In this document: piece after piece, positions 1-9,383 of the stretch
Layout of the letters: each line of letters opens with the position of its first letter
Numbering within the stretch: the first letter of the stretch is position 1
Source of the DNA: Chlamydomonas sphaeroides
Lineage: Eukaryota; Chlorophyta; Chlorophyceae; Chlamydomonadales; Chlamydomonadaceae
Assembly: GCA_001662425.1 (NCBI GenBank)
Contig: BDDC01001736.1
Span: 1-20,966, forward strand
Reading direction: 5' to 3'
Length of the DNA: 20,966 nt
Translations under genes and position numbers: made by a program
The notes under the pieces: generated by a model
Databases searched by the model: none
Told to the model about the DNA's origin: nothing
What the model saw: only the letters and a program-made list of their open reading frames with translations

Positions 1-63
1 GCCACCCGTGCCACCCGTGCCACCCGTGCCACCCGTGCCACCCGTGCCACCCGTGCCACCCGT
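1..63. repeat. 9-bp tandem repeat at left edge, about 7 copies
   Basis: The unit gccacccgt is repeated seven times without interruption from the first base and then decays (gccacactt, gctatccgt). On the minus strand the unit is read in frame after the last visible exon of the HSP70-like gene as Val-Ala-Arg repeats, but HSPA12-type proteins have nothing like this, so it is more likely intron or 3' flank. A pure repeat at the exact window edge is what an assembly break looks like. Confidence 0.95.
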
Positions 64-3000
64 GCCACACTTGCTATCCGTGCTACCCAGGCAGCACAGC
101 ACGCGGCACCGCAGCCCGGCCCAACAGCTAGCCGCGCGCTGCCCCTCGCTGGGCACTCGCCCGCCACCACAGCAGCACCAGGGTGGTCCGGCACCAGCAC
201 CGGCAGCGGCAGGCCGCCCCGCTCCGCCGCCAGCCGCCGCACGGCGCGCTGCACGATGGGCGATGCGGCCATGCCGCCCACCAGCAGCAGCTGCGGGAGG
301 CCGGCGGGGGCGCGAGGTGCAGGTAAGGGCGCCGCGCGGGCAACCAGCAGCATTAGCCCTGCCTGCCGAGGCACACGACGCAGGGCCCCCAGCAGCACTA
401 GCCCTGCCTGCCGAGGCACACGACGCAGGGCCCCCAGCAGCACTAGCCCTGCCTGCCGAGAGGCACGACGCAGGGCAACCAGCAGCACATCGGGATGGCT
501 CATGAGGCGCGAGCAAGGGCGGCGCCGCCCCTTGCAGCCCCGTCCCAGCGGATCCCCGAAACAAGGGGATCGATGCAGCCTCAGGTCTCTGCTTTGGTAG
601 CCTAGCCGCACCTTGGAGGCGGCCGCGCCCTTGGCCTCGCCGCCGTCCAGCACCTCCCGTGCCGCCGCCAGGATGCGCTCCACCGCCGGACCAAACACCT
701 CGCGCTCCAGCACCTTCTCGCTCAGCTCCAGCACGCCGCCCGGCAGCAGCGCCACGCCCGCGCCGCCTGCGCCATTGGTGCCCGCGCCCGCCGCCCTGCC
801 CGCCTTCTGCGGCGCAGCCGCGGCGGCAGGTGGCGAGGAGGGCAGGATGTGGATCACACGCGTGCACGAGGCGCGTGCACGACAAGGGGGGGAGCAGCCG
901 ACGGCCGTGCCTCTATGCCGCCGGCAACTGTCTATCAAGGGCCGGGGAGCAGCACAGTTCCGATTCCCGGGCCCACACTGCTGCACAGGGTCTGTTGGTG
1001 CGATGGCCGGGCAGCCCTTCCGGCCACCACCGACCTGTATGGCCTCGGTCAGCCCCAGCGGCAGCTGCAGCTTGACGGTGGTTTCGGAGCGCTTTGCCGC
1101 CTCCCACCTGAGCAGCGTGCAGGGTTACGAGGGCGTCGGTTGGCAGCAGCAGGATGGCAGAGGGTGGAGCTGGGCGTACGTGCGACGGCAGTGCTCGCTG
1201 CAGCAGAGGTAACCGGCATGCGCCGATGTCCGATTGCTTTGTCCGATAGCATTCCCAGCCCTACACACATACAGCCCTACACTCTGCCCTACTCGCAGCC
1301 CTACTCGGAGCCCACCTGTCCGCCAGCACGTTCCACTCGTGCAGCTGCTTGGCCTTCCACGCGTCCCACACCGCCGGCCCCACCGCGCCGCGCGCCACGC
1401 GCCACGCGGCCTCATCCACGAAGCGGCCGCCCGCCAGCACACCTGCGCACGGAGGGGCGGCAGCACGGTCAGCAACGAACCAGCACCGCCGCACATGCCT
1501 TGCCCAGCTATGCCGAGCCCTCTTTCCCCTGGCACATTCAGCACGTGGCAGCAGGGAGCGCGGGCAAGGAGCACTGCCGTCAGCGCAACCGCCGCGCATG
1601 GCCCGCCTGCGCCAAGCCCCACCCGCCGCGCCCTCGCCTTCCCCGTCCACAAACGTCCTCGCACCGCTGCAGGGGCCCCCGACCCCAGCCAGTCCGCTCA
1701 CCTCTGCCCACCGCCGCCTCCTGCAGGCTGATGCTGCGGCCGCGGCCCGTTACTCGGTGCAGGCTCAGGTCTGCGGTGCCTCCGCCGCAGTCCAGCACCA
1801 GCACCACATCCCCCGCCACCAGGCTGGCGGCCTTGGGGCTGGCCTTGCCGCCCTCGGCCGCCGGCAGCTCGCGCAGCTTGCCGCCGGTGGCCAGGCCGTC
1901 GGCGATGTCGGTGGCGTCGGTGGCGGCGGCGGCGGGGGCGGCGGCCGGGCGTAGCTTGGAGGAGAGTGCGGCACACAGCGCGGCAGCCTCGGGCTCGAGG
2001 CCCAAGACCAGGGCGGAGGAGTCGCCCGCCTGCACCAGGCCTGGGCGGGGTTGGAGAGGGGAGGCGCGGCGCGGTGGGGAGGGTGGCGGGGTGTGGAGGG
2101 CAGGCAGGCAGCGGAAAGGCAGGCAGGTAAGCGCAGCGGTCAGGCAGTGGCCTGGCGTCCGAGCCCGCCACGGCAGGGAGGGGCAGGCAGAGGAGAGAAG
2201 GCAGGGGAGGGAAGGCAGAGGAGAGAAGGCAGGGGAGGGAAGGCAGGGGAGGGAAGGCAGGGGAGGTGCGGGAGTAAGGCAGGCGGTGCCCATTGCACTT
2301 GCGGCAGGCCTGGGCGGGGCTGGAGGAGGGGAGGCGCGGCGCGGGGGGCAGGTAAGGGAGTGGGCCAGCCAGGAGGGCCGCACGTACGCGGCCCGCGCCC
2401 AGCTGCGAGACAGCAAGCCAGCAGCCCTTCGTCCGCGCTTGGCATTTACGGTAGATCGCCCCAGGCAGCTTCAGGTTCCGGCCCCCTGTGCCCCCTGTGC
2501 CCCCTTATGGCCCCTGTGCCCCCCTGTGCCCCGCCGGCCTCACCCGCCCGGACCGCCGCGCGCCGCGTCTTGGCTTTGGCGGCGCCGCTCCACATGGCCG
2601 GCACGGTGAGGCACCAGGAGATGGAGGCGGGGTCCAGGCCGGGGCGGGTGCGAGACATGATGGCGAAGGCGTACCTGCGCGCACGGGGCGGGCGCGGAGG
2701 GTGGAGCGCGGCTTGGCGGAGGTGGGACCCAGGGGAGGGGAGGGCTGATGTCGTATCTGCACGGAGGGGATGCGGTTGCGGCGGCGTCCACAGCGTGGCT
2801 GGAGGCGATGGGGAGGGGATCCGGGGCGGGCGGGTAGCCCCAACGCTGTCGCCCATTGCCGTACCGCATGGGTAGTCATGGGTGGACACAACACACATGA
2901 GTTCCACTGTACGGCACGCATCTCACGACATGACGCGGCACGCAACGCACTTGTACAGCTCCGCTATGTAGTCGGCGGCAACCTGCGTCGGGGTCAGTCC

Positions 3001-3707
3001 ACGCGGCAGCTTCGACACCACTCCGCCGCCGCCGCCCGCCGCCGCCAGCAGCTCAGCGCCCGGCTCGCCCGCATCCAGCAGCAGCAGCTTGAAGCCCTCC
3101 AGGTAGGTGTACCCCTCGGCGGTGCCCGCCTCGCACAGCTCGCGCCAGCGCCGCAGCGCCTCCCAGCCCCAAGCTTCCTGCAGGGCCGGGAGCGCAGGGC
3201 GGCGAACGGGCGGCGCAGCGTCACTGCCGGATCCTCCCTCATACACCCACCGAGCCGCGCCGCACAGCAGTTGGGGGCCACACGTACCCTGGACCCCGGG
3301 CCCCAACGCCCCCCTCCCCATGCACCCACCACCGTGTTCCCCCTGTACAGGATCGCGGTCTTGGTCTTGAAGTCCTTGACGCCCTCCGGCTGGCCCCGCC
3401 ACGACCTGTGCGTCATGAGCTGCACGTCCAGCCGCTCCGAGCCGCCCCGCTGCTCAAAGTCCTCCGGCACCGCTGCGTACGCGAAGCCCGACATGGACGT
3501 GCCGAAGTCGAGGCTGGCGCCAAACTCGCGCTGCGGCTTGGCGCCTGCCGCGTCGCGCGGCGCGCCGTCCGGCGCCTCGGGGTGCTTCCGCGATACTGCG
3601 GCGGCCACAGCGAGCACGGGTGGCGGCAGGCGCCGCGCCCGGGCAGCGAGTGGGGCCAGCAGCGCGCCTCGCGGCGCGTAAGGCCGGGAGCAGCCGCGCA
3701 ACGCCAT
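1..3707 (-). CDS. HSPA12-like HSP70-superfamily ATPase (C-terminus off window)
   Basis: This is an actin/HSP70-fold ATPase, probably a chaperone-like protein; the client is unknown. Exons (minus): 3330-3707, 2951-3177, 2544-2674, 1702-2040, 1316-1442, 1035-1107, 612-806 and from 290 leftwards. The first seven sum to exactly 490 codons and all phases join. Phosphate-1 loop LDFGTSMSG is at residues 66-74; LPRGLTPTQVAADYI at 183-197; CLTVPAMWS at 223-231; LEPEAAAL around 260; phosphate-2 loop VLDCGGGTADLS at 327-338; GGRFVDEAAW at 363-372; WEAAKRS at 402-408; FGPAVERIL at 463-471; and the adenosine loop LLLVGGMAAS at 491-500. The motif set and spacing fit the HSPA12 branch better than canonical DnaK. 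ATG 3707 is chosen because the frame is open to the P-loop; the first 40 residues are Arg/Ala-rich with few acids, like an organelle transit peptide (inference). After HPGAAVVAG (around residue 535) family similarity stops, probably at a donor near 158, so about the last 100-150 residues should lie outside the window. Exon 7's start and exon 8's end are the least certain points. Confidence 0.85.
355..489. repeat. 45-bp tandem repeat, 3 copies, inside intron 7 of the HSP70-like gene
   Basis: Copies are 355-399, 400-444 and 445-489. The first two are identical; the third has a few changes around its middle (ccgagaggcacg, gggcaacc). A partial copy (gcaaccagcagcat) precedes the first. The array lies wholly within the 321-nt intron 291-611 on the minus strand, so it does not change the protein. 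Confidence 0.95.
2037..2347. repeat. Duplicated acceptor segment and GA-rich array in intron 3 of the HSP70-like gene
   Basis: The sequence around the real exon-4 acceptor (2037-2078, aggcctgggcgggg followed by a gaggcgcggcgcgg block) recurs at 2306-2347 with few differences, about 269 bp further upstream in the same intron. Between them, 2173-2267 is a purine tandem array built from ggcaggggagggaa and ggcagaggagagaa units. The copied acceptor (cccgcccag) is intact in sequence and could act as a decoy. Confidence 0.85.
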
Positions 3708-5350
3708 GTCTCGCTTTGCTGCTGGCTGGCTGGGTTAGCCTTGCGTGGCTGTGCTACGTTACGCAAGCTGCGGCAGTGCGCGAGCGCGCGAGTGGGGCTG
3801 TCCAAACCCTTGCCTCGCGCGATGTCCCGGCTTTCGACCCGCGGGGCGGCATGGCGGCCCGAAACCCGTGCCGTGGCCCGCACGGAGCTGACGGTGTGCT
3901 CTGCGCGCAGCCCAAGGTGGCGGCGGTGCCGCCCACGAGCCCTTGCGCCTCGCCGCTGTGCAGACTTATCCCTGGGCAGTCTGGCACCGGGTCAGCCCCC
4001 AGCGGCGCCAGCGTTGCTGCCGCCGCCGACAGCTCCGGCAACCCCGTTCCGGAACCAACCAACCAAATCCTAGCCAACGGTCCAGGTGGAGGGCGTGTCG
4101 TGGAGTCGTCTCGCCGCCATCGCTGCAGCCCCCGGCCTTGCATGCCGCGGCTCTGCCCGACGGCCCCTGCCTTGCGGCCGCCGCCACCGACTGGCCGCCG
4201 CCGCGCGCGCTGCGTGTGCCTTGCAATGCTGGCCGGCAGCGTGTCTGGACCCGACAGGTGGAGGACTTGGGCAAGACATGGAGCTCAGCGTTTATTTGTT
4301 CCCAAAAGGAATGGCCCCGCGACGGCCAGGGGGAGCCAGCATTGCGGCCGCACCACCCAGCCGCAACCAGGCCCGCGGACTCGCGGCTGCCCCGGTGCCC
4401 CAATGCCCAGAGCTTGCCGCGCAAGCGCACAGACCGGAGCGAGAACTGCCACCACCGCGCCCCCCAAACCCCACTCCTTTGAGTTCAGCTTCCCGGCCGG
4501 TGCTTTAAGGGCCCACGGCAGGGGAGGCTCTCCCGCACCCCTGGGCTTGCCAAGACCGGCATGTGAAGGGTTCTACGGTGAAAGGCCGGGCATCAAAAAA
4601 GAAACTGTGGCGCCTGCGTGTGGCCCATTAGTGTGCTCCCTGCCCGGCAACGCAGCCGGGGCCTGGTGCCGGGTTTCGGGACAGTGCGACTAGAGCGGGG
4701 CGCCATGCCGGGGGGGGGCGCGGGGCGTTGGCGGCTGCCCACGGGTAGGCGCCCCAAGCGTCGCCTCGCACGATATGAGGAGCCGGAAGATCCGGGCACG
4801 TCGGACAGGGCTGGCGACGGCTGCGCTGTAAGCGGCAGGACAGTGGCACAGCATGGCTAGCCAGCGACGTTAAGAAAGCAGGGCTGGCACGAGCGGCAAG
4901 GGAGAGTCCGCTACTCCCCTCGTGGGCGGGCCTTGGGCGGGGCCTGCAAAAAGTCAACACGTCAGCAGAGTTTGCGCGGGCGTCGCAGTAGGGGCCAATA
5001 AGTTGCAGGTGTTAAAAATGGGCGTATGTCAACGCCAATGGCGGTGTATGTCACCGCGGACCCAAGGGAGCTTTCGGCGGTTAAAGGTACCGTGACTTTT
5101 TATGCGGCGATACACGCCGCGACCTTCTCCCCAAACAGCATAACAGTAACATACGCCACATAACTAGCTTAAATCATACTCGAGGAGAGAAGCAAGCTTG
5201 AAGGCCGACGTGTTGCAGCGATTGCAGCAACTCGCAGAAACACGCCACAGGCATGAGCGGGAGTGCGTAGGACCTAGAAGCTTCCTAGAACGCTCAATTG
5301 GCATCGGTCGGTAAAGCGGCAGGGAAATAACAAGTAGCGACCCAGTCGCC
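3708..5350. other. Shared upstream region between two divergent genes
   Basis: No coding region is supported in these 1.64 kb, although GC-rich open frames run on both strands between about 3710 and 4800. From about 4960 to 5345 base composition becomes clearly more AT-rich, as expected for promoter DNA. A CCAAT sequence is at about 4995-4999 and again near 5035. The two flanking starts (3707 minus, 5351 plus) face away from each other, so this stretch probably holds both promoters. No TATA box could be placed with confidence. Confidence 0.5.
5021..5120. promoter_or_regulatory. Cluster of three related small dyads upstream of the REase-kinase gene
   Basis: Three short inverted repeats follow one another: GGCGT-ATGTCA-ACGCC (5021-5036), GCGGTG-TATGT-CACCGC (5041-5057) and GCGGC-gatacac-GCCGC (5104-5120). 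The first two share the loop core TATGTCA and a direct-repeat GGYGTATGTC; the third is a similar element in the opposite orientation (its complement reads GCGGCGTGTATC). They lie 231-330 bp before ATG 5351 in the AT-richer promoter region. A repeated transcription-factor site is a reasonable inference; no factor is known. Confidence 0.4.
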
Positions 5351-8300
5351 ATGCAGCTCAGACCTGCGCCCCAAGCCAGCGCCAGGCGTTACCGCCAGGC
5401 TGAAGCACCGAGGCTGGTGGCTTCGCGCACGCCCCTAAAGCGACTCAAAAGAAGCCTCGTCGCGCCAGGTCAGCGACCGCTGAGCACGTACCGCGTGGGG
5501 CGTCCGTTCCCGAGCTTCCTGGCGCCCCCCGCTCCCCGCCCTTGAACCCGGGAGCACCACGCTCAGCCCAGAAGGTCCCAGCACATTGCTGCCATCCTGT
5601 TTCTCGTGTCTGCAGTGTGCCAAGCAGGAGGGTCTGCGGCCCCGCTCTTCAGCACGCCCGGGCCCGATGGACGCCCCGGCACACACGTCACGCGCGCGAG
5701 TGAGTCGCCCCACGCACCGAACGCCTTATCACGCAGCAACCCATACCATGCCAGCCGCAAGCGAGGCTCCCTGCCCTGCGCCTGCCCGCTGACCGGGTGT
5801 GACCCTTCCCTCGCTCCCGCGTGTGCTTTCCTCGCGCCGCAGCTCTCACCGAGCAACTCGTCGCGCCCGCAATCACCACTAGCTCGTCGCCCTTGGTAAC
5901 GGTGGCCGACCTTCTCCTGCACCCATCGCCACCACTGCCATCGTCGACACCCCCCACAGCGCCGCCGGCCACCTGCCCGACGGCCTCGGCCACAGCCCAC
6001 CTTGCCGCCTTCCTCAACCACCATCGGCTGCCGCAGCTGGCCTGGTCTCCGCAGCTCCGCCAGTTTGACAACGCGGTCGACGCAGGCTGGGACGCGGACG
6101 GCTGCGACGACGACCGGCTCGCGGCCGCCCAGGTCCTCTCGCTGGAACCCTCCCTGGCGCTACCGGGGCGAGTCACAATGTGGGAGGGCTTTGACGCGCA
6201 AGTCGCCGCCTTCCTCGCCGCGGTCTCAGTCGCGGGCGATGGCGTCCAGCAGGGCGAGGGCGGCGAGACTTCCGAGCTACCAGTGGCGGAGGCCGGCGGC
6301 GCGCAGGTGGCGCCGGTGGCGATCCCGGATGAGGCGGCGCTGCGGGCAGCGGTGACGGCCGGGCTGCTGCAGCCGCTGCAGGAGGCGTGGGCCGAGGCGG
6401 CGGCGGGCTTGGGCGCGGCGGCGTCGCCGGTGTGGTGCGGGCCTGCAGAGCGCGACGTGGCGGGGATCGAGGGTGAGACAGGGGCGGGTCGCACGGCTGC
6501 AGGTTGTAGGGCTGCTTCCGATTGGGGTCAAGGCCCACATAGCACTCCACACGGCATCCTTGCCAAGGCCCAGCCCTCATCTGCTGTTGCTTTCCCTGCC
6601 GCCTCGTGTGCGTCGCTCCTGCGCAGGCGCGCCCGACCTCATGATCGCGGACGGCCGCGCCACGCGCCTCCTGGTGGCGGTGGAGACGAGCAGCAGCCAG
6701 GTGGGATCAGTTGGCAGGGCGGCAGGGCGGCAGCAGCCGCCCGCTGTACGTGGGTACAGGCCGCAGGGGCGCGCGGCTTCTGAACGTGACCCATCGCATT
6801 GCATTGAGTGCGCTTCGCCCCACTCCCGTATCCATCCTCAGAGGCTGTACGTGGAGGGAGGCGACCTCGCCGCCGCCTACGCCGCCGCAACAACGTCCGC
6901 TGCCACCGCCGCCGGCTTCGCCGTACGCCGCGCGGTTGCGCAGCTGTACCTGTACACGCAGCAGGTGCCGTACGCCGTACTCATCACGGACAGACAGGTA
7001 CGGTGCCGTACACGCGACGCGGCATGTCAGCGCTCTGCAATCTGCATATTGCTCAAGCAGATAGGTCAGGCAGGCCCAGGCGCAACCCTCCACATGCGTC
7101 GCCTCTCCACCTCTAACCACCGCGCCCACCTCTCCGACCCCGCTCCTCCCAGATGTTCTGCGCCCGCCGTGACGGCACGACGCTGCTGCTGAGCCCGGCC
7201 GTGTCGCTGGCGGCCGCCCCCGGGGCGCCGTCCCCGCAGCCCAACCCCGCGGCCGCGCTCTTCTACCTGGCGCAGCTGTCCGAGGCCTGGTGGCTGCAGC
7301 CCAGGATCCAGGTCGCCCGACAGGACGCTCCGGCGTCGGCCTCATTGGCACCCTTGCCTGACACGACGCCGGCCGAGCCCTCCGCCCCCGACGGCGAGCG
7401 AATCTACACCGCGGAGTCCGTGTTCGGGCCCTGCCGCGACCCGCGGGTCTGCCCCAACGACTTTGTGGCTGCGGGCCGCTGCGGGGTGGTGCGCCGTGGC
7501 TGCGTGGGCGGCGAGGCGGCGGCGGTCAAGGTGATCGACCGCTTCAAGGAGCCGGCCACCGAGAGGGAGATACGGGTGAGGCAGGGAGGCAGGGAGGGCA
7601 AGGGCTGGAGGTGTTGCTGGGAGGAGGGCGCGCAGAGCCTCGCTCGGGTGGGCCTTGACACTAACCCGCTTGTCGCTCCCCCTGTTTCCCCCTCCCCCTC
7701 CTCCCTCCCGCAGCGCGAGGTGGCGCTGTACCAGGCGCTGGCTCCCCTGCAAGGCAGCGCCATCCCCCGACTGCTGGCACACGGCTACCTGGCGGGAGGG
7801 GCGCAGTACTTCATGGTACGTGTGTGTTTTTGTGTACGGCATACTGCGCGTGCCGTATATGTATGCGTAGTCCATGTGCCCCATCCGTCGATAAACATTC
7901 TCCGCTCCTCCTCCCCTGCCCCTCCCTCCCCTCAGGCCACCAGCATGGAGGGCGCGTCCCTAGACGGCCGCTCGTGGCGGAGGGCGGGAGGCTGGCCGGC
8001 GGAGAGAGGCCCCGTGGTGGCGGCGGCGCTGCAGTCGTTGGGGCAGGTCAGCGGTTGGACGCCACATATGGCCGCGCTCATCTGCAATGCCCCCCGTGCC
8101 ACTGGACTGGCCGCCCACGTCCGTCCTTCCTTCCCGCCTGCCTGCCGGCCTCCCTCCCCGCTCCCGCCCCCTCAGCTCCACTCGGCGGGCCTGCTCCATG
8201 GCGACGTAGCGCCACGCAACTGCGTGTTCGCCGCAGACCAGGGTGAGGGACGGGGCAGGAGGGCAAAGGGCGGGGGAAGGGCTGCGACCCCAAGCGCCAG

Positions 8301-8565
8301 CTGCACCCCCAAGGCGCCCCGGCCCCGGCTCGCCAAACACCTCCTCTCATCGCCCACATCCCTCCCTCCCATCGCAGGCCCGCCCGGCTCACCTCCCCGC
8401 GTACTGCTGCTGGACCTGGGCTTCGCCTGCTCCACGGTGGCATTGGCGGAGGAGCGCGGCCCCGTGGTGGTCGACTGCTACCGGGAGGCCGAGGTGGAGC
8501 AGCTGCGCATGGACCTCGACGACATCGCCGCGGGCTGGGGCTCAATGAGCTTGCGCTCGGCCTAG
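5351..8565 (+). CDS. Crinkler-type REase-fold / protein-kinase-like fusion protein
   Basis: Exons: 5351-5468, 5616-5699, 5843-6472, 6627-6700, 6842-6997, 7153-7575, 7714-7815, 7936-8046, 8176-8242, 8378-8565; total 1953 nt, 650 residues, and every phase joins. N-terminal half: a PD-(D/E)XK-like domain with GAPDLMI (278-284), then LLVAVETS (292-299), then the helix and strand QLYLYTQQVPYAVLITDRQ (336-354), the layout seen in REase domains of Crinkler-related proteins. C-terminal half: a compact kinase-like domain with FVAAGRCGVV (458-467) as glycine-loop equivalent, VK480, E497 in REVALYQAL, LHGDVAPRN (573-581; Asp576, Asn581) and LLLDLG (598-603; Asp601). Catalytic kinase residues look intact; the REase active site has Ser where Lys is usual. 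The domain ends soon after DLG, as in FunK1-like fungal kinases. Substrates and location are unknown; residues 20-36 are basic. The start is the least certain part: exons 1 and 2 rest on splice phase only, and no other in-frame ATG fits. Confidence 0.82.
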
Positions 8566-8710
8566 CCGTACGCGCCGTACGCGCACACTCGGCTGCCGTA
8601 CCGTACGGCGGCCCTGCCGCAAACACCTGACGGAGCTGCCGTGTCGAACGGCGGCTTTGCCGTATGCGCCTGACGGAGCTGCCGTACCGTTACGGCAGCC
8701 CAAGCTGATG
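8566..8710. repeat. GCCGTAC/GTACGGC cluster in the 3' flank of the REase-kinase gene
   Basis: Immediately after the stop codon there are five exact copies of GCCGTAC or its complement and near copies (gccgtat, gttacggc). They include the palindromic pair GCCGTACCGTACGGC at 8595-8609 and a direct repeat cctgacggagctgccgt at about 8627 and 8669. The arrangement could form several small hairpins in the 3' UTR. No TGTAA poly(A) signal is visible within 700 nt after the stop. Confidence 0.8.
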
Positions 8711-9331
8711 GTATGCAGGCGTGATGATGATGGCTATGGCGGAAGGAGGCAGCAGGACCAACAACAGTTGGTTGCCTCTGCGTGCGAGAGATATGCGGCG
8801 CTGCGAGCCGCGGCGCCGCGTTCCCGACGACCCGGGCAGCTGCAACGGTGCAGCGGCGGGCGATGAGTGATGAGCGATGGGAGGGCCGCGGATGGAGAGC
8901 TTAGGAGTGGGCGGAGCATTGCGCGAGGAGGGGCAGCGGGGCGGAAAGCAGGGGGCAGGGAGCATGTGTCCTGTTGGGGCAAGGCGCGCTTGCTTGGGCG
9001 GCCGCGCTGCCGCCGAGCGAGGTACGTACGTACGGCGTGGGCCGAGCAAGGCTGCGCTAGCGTCGAGTCACCACACGTTCACGTTGTTTCATAGTTTTTG
9101 TGTGCTTAGCATGGTGCCAGTCCGTCCCCACATGTCGCTGCTGTGGGGGCTCAGAAGGGCTACATAATCCAGGGCGCGCCAATTCAGAGTGGCAGCGCGG
9201 TTTTTTCACCTGGCGGCCGCATTACTGTGGTGGCGTTTGTTGCCGCTATTTGCTCAGAGTCCGAGTGTCTTTCGTGTCTTTTCTTTCAAAGTAAACGTAC
9301 GTACGGTACAAGTCACCTGCGCGCGTGTCGA

Positions 9332-9345
9332 TGACGCATGCGTCA
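9332..9345. promoter_or_regulatory. Perfect 14-bp palindrome TGACGCATGCGTCA
   Basis: The palindrome contains two TGACG half-sites facing each other, the core recognised by many bZIP factors. It sits 6 nt before an 11-bp hairpin in non-coding DNA about 770 bp past the stop of the REase-kinase gene, so its target gene, if any, is unclear. Confidence 0.4.
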
Positions 9346-9350
9346 GCTAT

Positions 9351-9383
9351 GTTGATTGCAACCGCTTATGGCTTGCAATCAAC
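9351..9383. repeat. Perfect 11-bp inverted repeat (hairpin)
   Basis: Arms gttgattgcaa (9351-9361) and ttgcaatcaac (9373-9383) are exact reverse complements with an 11-nt loop. No U-tract follows, and this is a eukaryotic intergenic region, so it is not called a terminator. It may be the end of a degenerate mobile element or a chance structure. Confidence 0.75.

Noticed and set aside
849..2609. A 586-codon open frame on the plus strand
   Set aside because: It lies antisense to the HSP70-like exons, is Arg/Pro/Ala-rich throughout, has no domain, and results from high third-position GC on the other strand.
3754..4143. Minus-strand peptide RIWLVGSGTGLPELS resembling the N-terminal motif of precorrin/uroporphyrinogen methyltransferases
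   Set aside because: Nothing after it fits that family and the frame soon turns to random GC-rich sequence; one short motif is not enough.
5606..5899. Possible start codon for the REase-kinase gene in 5606-5700
   Set aside because: The frame needed for the next exon has no ATG there. TTCTCGTGTCTGCAG at 5601-5615 is a good acceptor, so an upstream exon was preferred.
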